From Gymnogyps californianus (lineage: Eukaryota; Chordata; Aves; Accipitriformes; Cathartidae): a stretch of DNA of 64,000 nt. This document shows positions 14,490-25,800 of this stretch, one piece after another (the first letter of the stretch is position 1; every line of letters starts with the position of its first letter). The translations under genes and the position numbers were made by a program. The stretch covers positions 15,690,937-15,754,936 of the forward strand of contig NC_059475.1 in the NCBI RefSeq assembly GCF_018139145.2, in the 5' to 3' direction. The notes under the pieces were generated by a model. That model saw nothing but the letters and a program-made list of their open reading frames with translations. It had not been told where the DNA came from and searched no databases.

Positions 14490-14780
14490 AACTGAACAGG
14501 ATGGCTATACTCAGTCAGACCAAAGGTTGATCTCATTCTCAACTTGTCTCTAAGGGTGGCTTCAGAAATGCAAATGGAAAAAAGCTAAACCAAGGCAAGC
14601 ATGTAATGACACTTCCTCAAAATACTCTTCTAGTCTCCACTAATTTGCCACTCAAGTACTTCCTGAATCCTGAGGTAACTTCTCTAATATTAAGCCCCCT
14701 GATGGATATTTTCCTCTAGGAATTTGTCCAGCTGCATGCTGAACTCATTCAACACTCGTCTTATAACTCAGCACTGTCAC
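14490..14780. repeat. Old interspersed repeat fragment
   Basis: The sequence contains phrases such as CTCAGTCAGACCAAAGGT, GGCAAGCATGTAATGACACT, TAAGCCCCCTGATGGAT and GGAATTTGTCCAGCTGCATG. I recognise these as recurring in bird and other sauropsid genomes as an ancient dispersed repeat. I cannot name the family or its orientation from memory with confidence. Confidence 0.4.
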
Positions 14781-17700
14781 CACCCTCTGCTTTTCTGCTG
14801 TGACTACAATCTAAGTAGAAGACCGTATCCGTTATCGATGACCTGTTCTCCATGTGTCTCCTATAACTACTAATATCAACTACACTATTGAAATGTACAA
14901 GCTACAAACTCTACATGGACCAAATTATTTCATCTAGGTCATCATGCAGTAACTAACCTCTAGATCTGAACAAGTGACATACTCTTAACTCAAATACCAT
15001 GAGGTTCTCATACACTACATACTGCAAGTTTCCAATTATGGTTGGTTTTTTGTAAGTGATGTTTTGTTTATAACTTTAATGCCACACACCTGAAAAATTA
15101 CAAGTTACATGAAATATGCAGACATACCTTCACTCTCTACTTCATTTTCTTCAATGAAAGCACTCGGAAGTGACCACCACTTGGAACAAACTAAACTTAC
15201 TCTAAGTAAATAATTTCAAGTTGCATTTCTACTAAGGTATAGATCAAAGTAATATTTCTCATAACTTTTTTTAATGTGAGCATTGAGGAAAACATTTTAT
15301 TCTAAATCTTTTATAGATTAAGTGAGGTTTATCACTACTGGCACACTTTGAAACATTTCCTCCTTCACTCATCCAGTCTGGAAAAAACACTTCTGCATTC
15401 TTCCGCAACAACTGACATCACAGCAACCTTCTCGTGTACAAAGGGGCTGGATGAATGCTGTATTAGATGACTGATGTTATTGACCACTGCTGATAAAAAC
15501 TGAACTCTGGTTCTGGTAAGTAATTACATATCCACATCATCTACTTAAAATAGAGGAATATGTTTACAGTTACACTTCCACAAAGCAAACTATTTACATT
15601 TGTGCTATACTCTCTCATTTTTAAGTTTGTTGTACTATTCTATAAATAAATAAATACCACAGTAATTTCTGCACTAACTGTGGACACTAAAAGGCAATAT
15701 TTCTAAAATTAAAAAATGGAAGATCATTACCTGCATGTCATTAAGGCTGACCTTAAAACACATTTTATGTGTGTTTATATATACTATAAATATATACTAT
15801 ATTTTATGAATTCCAGTCATGTTAGCATTATGCTTATACTGTCCTACCTATCAATGTTAATTTATTGCAATTTTTAAAGCTTCCATAAGATAGCCTTAAG
15901 ATTGTTCAAGACTTTAAAGACAAACAACATGCAATCCTGCTCTAACCAAATTCAAATCTAGCATTCATTTTTCTAGCCCCATACTGGTCTGGTTTTGGTC
16001 CCACATCAAAGCCTAACACATCAAAAAAAAAAACCCCAAAACATCACCTCAGCATTTTTATTTTTTAAGCAACATTTTAATTCCAGTTTCCTCAGCTAGA
16101 TAGCAGATATAATAGCAGCACTGGACAAGAAATATCAGCAGTTTCAAGTTAATTTAGTTTGAGAAGTAAGAAACAGAGGAACACAAATTCAGAAAAGATT
16201 TTTTTACGTGACATTTTGAAATGCATCATTTTCCATTTAAGGCATGCAATTTTCTTTGTTGCTACATAGAGAGCTACTCAAAAGAGATAAAAATAACTAA
16301 ATCATCAATTTATATACAGTGATTATCTGTACTGATGAACCTTTATGTTTGAGTTCTTAATGATGACAATAATACTCCAAAAGGAAAGTGGAACCTCAAC
16401 TATCTAAATCAGGATTACTATTATGTTGTAATTAAATAGGACAAATCTATTTTATTAAATCAATCAAAATTTTAAATCTTTGAGACCACCTATGTATTTT
16501 TTATAAACAAGCATCTTTATGTAAAAGACTGTTCAAATACAGCACAACATTTAAGAAGGTGGGACTACAGTTTATTACTTGTTTGGTTTGTGGGTTTTTT
16601 TTCCCCCAACAAAAGGCCATTTAACTTCAAGTATTTGTTACTTCTCCCTGTGCTTTCTCCCACTGCCTTTATCTTTTATGCAACTTTCTTTCACTGTCCA
16701 TTTATTCTTACTAGTTTTGCTTCAACTTGCTTTCAGTTTTAAAAAAAATAATTAACCTGGTGGGCATTATAGTCCCTTTTTGCCGCTCCCACAAATGTGG
16801 TAAATGAGCCCAATTTAAGCAGATTCTTTTCCTCCCAGACGCATAAAGAAAGTTTTTTCCAGGCCCACTCTCAGTGTTGGGAGAATGAAGGACACAACTG
16901 CCTTCAAATCTAACAAAACCAACTAACAAAATACTTCCGTCTGTCAGATTTCATTCCCCCAGCCCCATTTCCGCTTTCCCTTTGGATTCTTCATAAATCA
17001 TCCACCACTACTACTCTTGAACACAGTTTATAGTCTAAGTCGGTATTGCACAACATTTTACAAACATCACACGTTTTTTCTTGAATTTTCAGTTCCCTTC
17101 GGAAAGAGATTTGCATTAAACATGCAAGGCTGTTATTTAAAACCTCTGCATCTCTCCCCTATCCCAAATCAGCTTAACTGCACTATGCTCTAGAACCACA
17201 TTTGTAATAAGTAATACAATGATGAGGAAGAGCATCAGAATCTTTCCTTTCTTCCAAGCTCTTTTTTTTGAGTGCATCTTGCTACCATATTCTCTTTCCC
17301 CAACAACAGCATAGCTGTTAGTGGCAGGTTACTTGTGCTAACAAAGATGCAGGTGTACCTTTTTTTATTGCATTCATGCAGAATAATAAACTCGATCAAG
17401 TTGTGAACAGTAAGCCAGTTACACGCTTCCCTGTACTACTTCTAATATCTGAAAAGCTCCTGGAGGAAATAGCAGAGCTGTTTAAGGACCAGCTTTGTAA
17501 ACAGCCAGCTTCTCTGGAATCACTGTAACGCACCAAACCGAGGTTAGCTAACCCACTCAAAAAGCCAGTAAGAAGATGAATAAAAAGGAACTGTAAATCT
17601 GGTGGGTCTATGCAGCGACAGCCAAGGTCCCCCCTACAGAGGGAGAGCACTCCGGCTCCCGAAAGCCTTCCCAAGCGCCTCCTGCTCAGCGCCAGGTGAC

Positions 17701-18276
17701 AGCTACGTGCCACGCCGAACACTTCACCCTCAGGTACAAAAAGCACCTCTGAAACCTGGAGTGTTATGAAGCGCAAGCAGCCCCTCAGACGCCTCGGAAT
17801 TACGGCTCCGCGTCAGAAGCAGCACCGCTCCAGCGCTTCAGACAACGCACTTAGCTGATGAAGTACTTTCAGCAGGCAGCGCCTTCGTCGCCACCGCCTC
17901 CCGGCTCGCAGGAGCCCGCACAGACACGAAGAGGTGGGGACGAGCCGTGCGGGCAGCGCTGACCCCAGCCCCGCTGCCCACCCGCCACCGCGGCCCGAGC
18001 CCCGGGCCCCGCCGCTCGCAGGTGCCGCCCCGGCAGCGCGGGGAACACCGGCCGCCCCCTGGCCCGGAGCCGCGCCGAGGCCAAGCCGGCAGCGGGGAGC
18101 GCCCGGAGGCCGAGGGTCGCGTCGCGGCGACCCCTGAAGGAAGGAAGGGCGAAGCGGGGCAAGGGGGGGGGGGCGGGGGAAGCAAGCGGACACCGGCAGG
18201 GAGCGACAGGACCAGCGGAAGGGAGCAGAGCCCCAACCTCGTCCCGACATCCAGCGGCGGGGCTCCCCGCGCCTAC

Positions 18277-18395
18277 CTCGCAGCGCCGCCGCCCCGCGGC
18301 AACGGCCATTTCCCTTCTTCCCTCCTGCCTGCCGCCGGGAACGCGCGCACCAGCCTGGCGGCAGCCCCCCTCCCGCCGCTTAACCGCCGCCGCCG
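18277..18395 (-). other. PIK3C2A: Candidate PIK3C2A non-coding exon 1
   Basis: The minus strand has a donor CTGCGAG|GTAGGC with the exon ending at 18277. Starting near the ETS site this gives an exon of about 100-120 bases; the 5' edge is a guess. It contains an ATG at 18309-18307 with a strong context (G at -3, G at +4), which opens a short upstream ORF. A second donor, AACAG|GTGAGG with exon end 18566, lies further upstream and could define an alternative first exon. Confidence 0.5.
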
Positions 18396-18471
18396 TGCGC
18401 TCACTTCCGGCCCCGGCCCGCAGCGCTGGCGCTGGCGCGGGGGAGGGGGCGGGGCGCGGCCCTGAGGAGAT

Positions 18472-18510
18472 GGGCAGGGGCGGGGCGAGGCGGGGCGGGG
18501 CGGGGCGCGG
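18472..18510 (+). promoter_or_regulatory. GC-box / G-quadruplex-prone tract
   Basis: The plus strand carries GGGCAGGGGCGGGGCGAGGC followed by three more GGGG runs with one-base spacers. These are overlapping SP/KLF GC boxes, and the four or more G runs with very short loops fit a G-quadruplex motif. It lies on the template-side strand of PIK3C2A, just upstream of the proposed start. Confidence 0.5.
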
Positions 18511-18554
18511 CGCCGACCGCTTCGCCTGGACCCTGCCCCGGGCGCCCGGCCGGC

Positions 18555-18566
18555 CGCCACCTCACC
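18555..18566 (-). promoter_or_regulatory. PIK3C2A: Alternative minus-strand splice donor in CpG island 1
   Basis: The plus strand CTCACCTGTT (18561-18570) reads AACAGGTGAG on the minus strand, a near-consensus 5' splice site with the exon ending at 18566. It is closer to consensus than the donor at 18277. A start within 18.6-18.75 kb would make it the first-exon donor, and the exon ending at 18277 would then be skipped or belong to another isoform. Confidence 0.4.
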
Positions 18567-18780
18567 TGTTCCCCTCGCCTCCTCCCCGGGGCCAGCGCCG
18601 CCTCCGCCCCGGCGGCGCGGCACGCTGCGGAGCCCGGCCGGCGGCGGGGGTCGACCCCCGCCGGGAAAACGGGCCGGTAACTGCCGCGCGGCCGGTGGGG
18701 CCCGGCTGTAACCGTCGCCGCTGTGGCGGCCGGGCCCCGTGGGCCACGGCAGCGGGGGCTGGGTGGCTCTGGTGACTCTC

Positions 18781-21494
18781 CGTCATTTCCTCCCCTTATC
18801 GCCCGATCTTCCTAAGAACGTTCGGCATGACTGGAAACTTGCACAACGCACCGAAAACGTCCGCCTGGGCGGCTGGAGCTGAGCCGCAGATACAACGAAC
18901 TTCCTCTGCCGCTGGCCGCGGAGGAAGGGTACTGCCCGCGCCCGCCGGGAACAGAAAATGCATCGGAGGACGAGGCTGAGAAGTGACGCTAGTGAAACGA
19001 GGCTGCTCCGTAGCACATGGGGTTTAGTTGTAGACGGAAATAGTTTCATCACTTGCCAGTTGACGACTCCAGTGGTTTGGAACAACATGTTCCACTAAAC
19101 AGAATTTTGCTTAATTTAACTTCAGAAACTCCTTCGCCGGCCCCGGCACATCCCTGTTGTCAATTCCAGCCTTCCTGACATACTAACACGTTTCAAAAAG
19201 ATAATATTTTGGTTTGACCTTCACAATAGCTTCAAAAGAATATAATGCTTTGACTATGCTCGAAAGTATTGCATGTGGGATTTTATACAAAGTTTAGACA
19301 ATGGGCCTTTCATAAGATCAAATAAAAAGTTGTAATGGGCATTTAAAAGTAACAATACGATTTCTAATGTAGATGCAAAAGAATTCCAGAGAGAATAACT
19401 TTATATTCCGTCGATTCAGGGGATACTACTTAAAATAATCAAAGAATTCAGTTTATGCCTACTGGTATTTTATTCAGCACTTTTAGCACACCTAAGTTCC
19501 AAAAAATACAAAATGCTTAATGAAGCATAGAAGACACCTGAAAAAGTGTCAGTTTAGAAGCTACAATATAAACGAATTAATAAAAATAAGTAATAAATAC
19601 ATTGCTGGCAGTGACATTTTCTCTGTGATTATATATAAACCCCACCATTTTAGCATCTAAGCATTTTCTATCGGATAAATCTTGACCTAGCACCATTAAG
19701 GTCAATGAAGGCCCTTGCAGGTGACTTTAACAAGAGCAAAATGGAGACTGGGAAGGCTGACACGAAGTCTGTTCCTGTAGAAGCATCATAGGCGTGACTC
19801 TCTAATTACACAGACTAAAAAAATTACCAGAGTTCTTACTACCCTTGTGATCTAAGCCATCAAGCATTTTTCAGGTTGTCAGTTATTAAGAGGAGAAATC
19901 GACCCTTTCTAATGCCGTTCCAGTACTGACAATCAATAAGCCAATTCTGCTCCAATTTTGAACACAGAACGGAGCATCAGCAGAAGACATCTACTCTGCT
20001 CTCAAGGTCCAGGTTACTTTCCAGACTGCCTGTCCAAAGACACTTTCTTTTCAGATTGCATTTTAGTTTTTTTGTCCTGGCAGTCATGTCTCCTGGCCAC
20101 CTCTTCTGTTGGGCTCCTGTAGTGATCCTGGCCAGGAGACCACTGTACGTGGAGGAGTTAGTGACCCACATAACAATTAGACGGAGGCCAGTGCTGTGCT
20201 GTGCTGTGCTGCCCGTACAGCCTGGCCTTCAGACCTGTGTTCTGCTGTGCGTATCCCTTGGCCGCAGGGTCAACTTTGCAGCTCATTGTAACAGGAGTCT
20301 GCAGGCAGCTCCCACTTGGTACCGGCGATTACACCACCTGCGCGTCCTTGCCTGTATCTAAAAGTGCAGCAAGAGGTTCCCACGTGAACACCCTTTCTGT
20401 TTGGCAGTAGAAATGATGGACAGAATTGTTTTCTTGTAAGAAAGTCCTATAATGACTGACATGGGAAACCCTTTTCTACAGATGGGTCTGCAGAGTGTGC
20501 TGCACCCATTCAATGCTGCACAACTGAGGGTTCCCAGCATCTATAGAGGTGTAGGATTATCTATGCTATCCTCTCTTTCTTCATAGTGCTGGCTCTAATA
20601 AACAGCAGTTTAAATGATACTTTACAGAGGTGGAGTGCCTTTCTTACTGGGATCCTAATGGACCAGCACCTCCTGGTGCAAAACAGTTCCCATGGTGTTT
20701 GTGCTGCTTTCTCCCTCACACACAGGTCAAATGAAACTGCTCTGGATTACACCTCCGACTCACTGCCCACAGGCTTTAGTCCTGGGACAACCATTTGTCT
20801 ATGTTTCATCCATCACTAACCAAAGGTGCATTAATATGCTTAGCCTAAAAAAAGGGCGGCTTCCACAGCCAACAATTTCAACAAGATCATGACTATCTGA
20901 CTGACCAACCTCCATCACGTTACGTAATATATGACAGTATGACCAGATCAAATACGAATCATAAAAGTTGAGATAGGAAAGATGATTTGGTTCATTCTAG
21001 GGATTAGGGCAGAATTTTAGACTATTATCAAGCCTGCCTACCAGTACCATGATAACTGCAAGAACCTTCTGTGCCTTTCCTTAGAAATTATTTCCTTCTT
21101 GTCAGAAATTTTTCCTGCTATTCTGCATTTATTTTAATAATTTAAGCCCATCCTTTTTAGCAGTATCTCATTTTTGCAAAATATTCTAAAGGTACTTCAT
21201 GTTAAATAGGTACTGATTTCCTTTTATCACACTGAATACAAACTGAATATGCTATTCCTTCCTTTGCTTTCACCCCTTACACTGAAGAGCAATTCCAACA
21301 TCAGTACTTTTGCCTCTGCTTTCATTGTTTCTCAGCTACATTCACATTACATACATACCAATTATTGGGTGCACTCTAGAAGCAGTACCAGCCAGTTTTA
21401 GAAATAGCATTTGTATATCAGATGCCACGTAGCATTCTCCATAGCTGGGCAGCCAAAATAGTTCTGCTTCAAGAGAAATAACTGCTTGCAATTG
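18781..21494. other. Intergenic, no gene seen
   Basis: Here the sequence falls back from CpG-rich to AT-rich. I see no convincing gene. A short pentamer run of GCTGT type (about 20193-20212) and a 12-bp inverted repeat (20088-20140) sit in a slightly GC-richer patch at 20.08-20.35 kb. The short open frames here overlap on both strands and have no recognisable product. Confidence 0.6.
20088..20140. repeat. 12-bp perfect inverted repeat
   Basis: GTCTCCTGGCCA at 20088-20099 is the exact reverse complement of TGGCCAGGAGAC at 20129-20140, with a 29-base spacer. It could form a stem-loop. No flanking conservation or gene context supports a function. Confidence 0.7.
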
Positions 21495-21672
21495 TGTCGT
21501 GGTTTAAGCCCAGTCAGCAGCTAAGCACCACACAGCCGCTCCCTCACTCCCCCTCCCCGCTCCCAGCAGGATGGGGAGGAGAACTGGGAAAGAAGGTAAA
21601 ACTCGTGGGTTGAGATAAGAATGGTTTAATAACTAAAGTAAAATATAATACTAACAACAATAATAATAAAAT

Positions 21673-21708
<36 letters not shown>

Positions 21709-21746
21709 GTAATGAAAAGGAATATAACCCAGCCGAAACCAGGACA
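21495..21746 (-). mobile_element. Solo LTR copy A, internally deleted
   Basis: The plus strand runs from TGTCGTGGTTTAAGCCCAG to CCAGCCGAAACCAGGACA, the ends of an avian endogenous retrovirus LTR lying on the minus strand. It is 252 bp against 602 bp for copy C. On the sense strand it keeps only about 20 bases of the 5' end (TGTCCTGGTTTCGGCTGGG) and then jumps to the TTATATTCC segment, so about 350 bp including the TATA box are missing. A TAA/TTA microsatellite (about 21676-21708) has expanded inside. The flanks AATTG (21490-21494) and CATTG (21747-21751) look like a 5-bp target duplication with one mismatch. No internal retroviral genes are present. Confidence 0.85.
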
Positions 21747-22248
21747 CATTGGAAGCCCAGCTTCTAGGTAAAATGACACTATCCCCTAGATAGTTGAGTC
21801 AATGAAGGGAACAATGACATAGCCTGCAGACTTGCTTATGAATGGATAATTACAAGTCACATCCCCACATGAAAACATTACATCAGTTTTAAAGTATTTC
21901 TTACACAGGAAGTTATTAACATGTCCATGTAAATACAATGCACAGGGTGTGTGGCTCAGCAGTCTCACTACCTTGCTACTATATATGTTGTCTGTGATAC
22001 ATTCACCAAATGCCACAGTTCCCCTGAGTTTTCAGGACACACTTGGCAAAGCTATGTCTTGTTAAAAAAAAAAAAGTGTGCTGCAGATAGACAAGCAGTA
22101 AAAATCCATACAATTTTATTAAGTAACATTTTTATTAAAATTTAAATTGCATACTACAGTCAGAATAAACATGAGAGAATTTGGTCAAATACTTGGAGAA
22201 AGTAAGAGCTGTGCTCACTACCCTGATGATACTCAAACTTCAACAAAG

Positions 22249-22839
22249 AATTCTGTTGTGGTTTAACCCCAGCCAGCAGCTAAGCACCACGCAGCCGCTC
22301 GCTCACTCCTCCTCCCTCCCAGTGGGATGGGGAGGAGAATCAAAAACAAGTAAAACTCATGGGTTGAGATAAGAATAGTTTAACAGCTAAAGTAAAATAA
22401 CATATAATACTAACAATAATAATAATAATTGTAAGGAAGAGGAATATAAGGAAAAAAAAGAAATAAGACCCAAGGCAAAAAAATAGTGATGCAAAATGCA
22501 ATTGATCACCACCCGCTGACCGATGCCAGAGCCGCGATCCGCCCCTCTGGGCCAACTCCCCCCTGTTTATATACTGAGCATGATGTTCTATGGTATGGAA
22601 TATCCCTTTGGCTAGTTCAGGTCAGCTGCCCCGGCTATGCTCCCTCCCAGCTTCTTGTACACCTGCTTGCTGGCAGAGCATGGGAAACTGAAAAGTCCTT
22701 AACTTAGGATAAGCGCTACTTAGCAACAACTAAAACATCAGCGTGTTATCAACAGTATTCTCACACTAAATCCAAAACACACTGTACCAGCTACTAGGAA
22801 GAGAATTAACTCTATCCCAGCTGAAACCAGGACAAATTC
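22249..22839 (-). mobile_element. Solo LTR copy B with 5-bp target duplication
   Basis: The LTR occupies 22254-22834 (581 bp) and lies on the minus strand. The plus strand starts TGTTGTGGTTTAACCCC and ends GCTGAAACCAGGACA. It is flanked by the direct repeat AATTC (22249-22253 and 22835-22839), a 5-bp target duplication that fits an ERVL/ERV1-type integrase. On the minus strand a TATA box (AGTATATAAACAG, near 22565-22575) precedes the presumed transcript start. An ATT/AAT-rich tract lies in the downstream half. There is no gag, pol, env or second LTR, so this is a recombined solo LTR. Confidence 0.92.
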
Positions 22840-25800
22840 CAACACAACATATGCAAAAATCAAATCAACTTGTGTAACTAACTATACTGACACTAGTATT
22901 AACTGGAAATATGACAAACTGCAGCTGGCAGATGCCTTTTAAAATAATACTTGGGATACCAGGAAGCTTGATGTATACCCAGATCAAAAGCATGGCTACA
23001 TGTAACAAAGCATAACAAATGTGTTTTGGTGAAGGCAACACGTGGGAAGTAAAAACAAACAAACAAAAAGAAAACAACCCAAAAAAATCACTTTAAAAAC
23101 AAAATTGCCTTAATTTTCTTCTCAGCCTAAAATGCATTTATGTAAGCCCTCCAAATTTAACAGATGAACGCCTTGATTCAACTACTGGAATTGCTACTTG
23201 CCTTTAACTAATTGGAAGGAATAAACTTGATGTCTGTTGTTAGAGTATCCTTTTTGTGAATGAGAAATTGTTAGTAGAAGCACTGGGACTATTAAAGGAC
23301 AAATGTGTTTCCTCTGACAATAGGAAGATGGAGCATATCATACCAAGGACAAAAATCTCTTTGCAGATACCATGATGTGTACCAGAACATGGTACTTACT
23401 TTGTGCAGCACGCCTGTTCCATGGAAATTCCCAAACATTTGTGCATCGGGGTGGGGACTGCAACACAAAGTTCACCCCCATCCCGCTGATAGACTCTCCT
23501 TGGCACAGACCATGCGCGGGTGTCTCGCTGCCCTTGGAGCGGTCTGGGGGAACAGCACTGTGGGGGCTCGCAGCTCAGCAGGGCGGGCAACGCTGCATTT
23601 TGGCCAGGTGTGAGCACCCATCCCGGAGCAGCCAGCCTCAACAGCACAGTCCCTGCGCAATTCAAAGAAACCTCATGCAGTTGTCATAACTGGCGAGCTA
23701 TGCTCAGTGCTGTAGCTATTCTTCTGTGTGTGGCCTTCAAAAGCCTTATGGCCTGTGACTTATATTCATGGAGCAGTTTAGAAACTCATATTTGAAAGAA
23801 ATTAGAAACTCATAATTTGAATTATAAAGTACGCTAACTCAGACTATGCAGGAAAGGAAAATTATGCATCTACACTTACGACTCCAATATTAGGCTGCTC
23901 TTCAGGACAGCTACAAGATTCAGTGATGTTTGAATTAAAGGCTAAACAGTTTAAATTTATCTTGACTTATATTTTCTTAAAGATGTACATATAAAGAAAT
24001 CATGTTAAATATACTGAGAAACTATTAACTTAAACAGAGTAATACTACAAAAACCTACCAATCCTCAGCTAATGAAGACAGGTAGTTCTAATGTCCTCAA
24101 GGGGACTCCTATGTATTTAAAAGCAACAAGTTTTAAGCCCTAATTCTGGAACATCTGGTAATTTGTATCAAAATTGCAGCTATGATTTTTTAGTCTCTAT
24201 AAACTCTTTTTTTTTCTCTGAAAACCAGCAGAGGGAGACAGGTTCTTTTTTACTCCCAAAGAAAGCAAAAGATTGTCTTACTTCCTCAAAAATATACCTT
24301 CTGAAAATTCAGTATGATTTCCTAGATTAGTCTCACAATGCCTTTTCTTGGTAATTTTGAACTTTATTATTAATACTCACTTTTCTTGTTCTGAGTGTTT
24401 ACTCAAGCTTAAATGGCTATTGCTTACATCTGCAGATGTTTATTCAACAGTATGTTGCTATTGATATTTCATTGTTGATTTCTTTCAGGGAGAAAGGGGA
24501 TATCAGTGTTAGTAATGAACGAAAGAGAAAAATATGCCATAGTTATTTTTGTATTCTTTCACTGTTATGCAACAGCTTGCATGTGTTTTCAGCGTGTGTA
24601 AGATCTGCATATGGCTCTCAAAATCTATACAATAATTTCAGCTGACTATATATATGAGTTACATATTTAAGGCTCAAACATAAGAAGAAAATTCTGCTCT
24701 GCAATCAAAAAATACTGCTGATAGTTTCAAGTGCAAGTAAAATCTTCTCTTGGGTTAATTTCTTAGGACCCAGGTCCTGTTTCAGTAAATGGGAATTTGG
24801 GCACTAGAAGCCCAAATACTACTACAGATCTTGGCACAGAAACATAGGTATGTCCCACACAATTTAGGCAACATTCTCTACAAAATGGCATGACAGGGCA
24901 TGCATTTGAAATTCATAAAAGATTTTTCATATTTACTCCTATTATTTTCCAAATACATTATGGCCAGAAGAGCTATTAGAACATGGAACTGAAGAACAGA
25001 AACAATATAACATATTTCACTACTTGTTTTACTGTAAATACTTTGTGATAACTTTTAATCTATTTTTTCATATAACTTCCTTTTACAGATGGTTTATATA
25101 ACCAGAGAAGAAGTTATAAGAAATGTTTTTTGGATAGGAGGTGTTCTATGCGATATGCACGATTTCTATCATTTGAAGGCTTTAAATAAAACGAAGCTTC
25201 TGAACATTCCTAAAATGGAGTGGAAGTAGAAGAGTTAGAAAACACAGGCAGAAACTGTGTCAGTGCTGCAATATACTCAGGAGGTACCGTGGGATAGTTG
25301 TTAGTCTGTAGTATGCTTTGGTAAGGGCTGTTAATATAAGAATGATGCCAGAAAAACCTGAGGGAGAAACTGCGGGCAACAGGATGCGTACCTGGAAATA
25401 GCAATCATTCCCTGGGTAAAGGTAATTGAGGTAATTGGGAAGCCTTCTGGTATTTAAAATCCCAATCACAGCAAGTCATGCTTAATCAGACATCCAAAGG
25501 CAGAGGATGATAAAACCTCATGTTGACTACTCACTTGAATTATCCCATATCGAAGAATTAAAATACAGCAAACAAAACAAAACCAGCCCTACCAGGAGGA
25601 ATCCTAGAGCAAGAGACTTCCACAGTGATCTCTTTGGCAGGCTGCTAAGAAAGAGGCTACAGGGTCTTCTCCCAGCTGCCCAAATTCCTGCAGCTCCATG
25701 GAAGATCCAAGCCCTCCCCAACAAAATCTGCTATTTCCTTTCTGGTATGAGCTAATTGCATAAAGCTTCTTGTAGTAACCCTACGTTCATCAGTAACACA

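Larger units (their letters stand above)
6418..18276 (-). other. PIK3C2A: PIK3C2A 5' leader intron
   Basis: This is about 11.9 kb between the acceptor at 6418-6420 and the candidate donor at 18276-18275. It is AT-rich intronic sequence. Recognisable contents are a CR1 LINE 3'-end fragment near 13.4-13.57 kb, an old interspersed repeat near 14.5-14.8 kb, an unexplained minus-strand open frame at 12.39-12.79 kb and an AT-rich direct-repeat patch near 15.77-15.81 kb. I see no other gene here. Confidence 0.65.
17830..18780. promoter_or_regulatory. PIK3C2A: CpG island 1, PIK3C2A promoter
   Basis: This is a sharp change from AT-rich to very GC- and CpG-rich sequence. It contains a cluster of GC boxes (GGGGCGGGGC type, 18455-18510), an ETS/GABP-type site (CACTTCCGG at 18402-18410, reading CCGGAAGTG on the minus strand) and two good minus-strand splice donors. 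Its position upstream of the PIK3C2A first coding exon makes it that gene's promoter. The transcription start is not fixed by the sequence; just left of the ETS site, about 18.3-18.4 kb, is my best guess. Confidence 0.8.

Noticed and set aside
17813..18775. Open frames of 116-172 codons in CpG island 1
   Set aside because: Same composition effect. The only part I use is the start of the frame at 18309, as a short spliced uORF.
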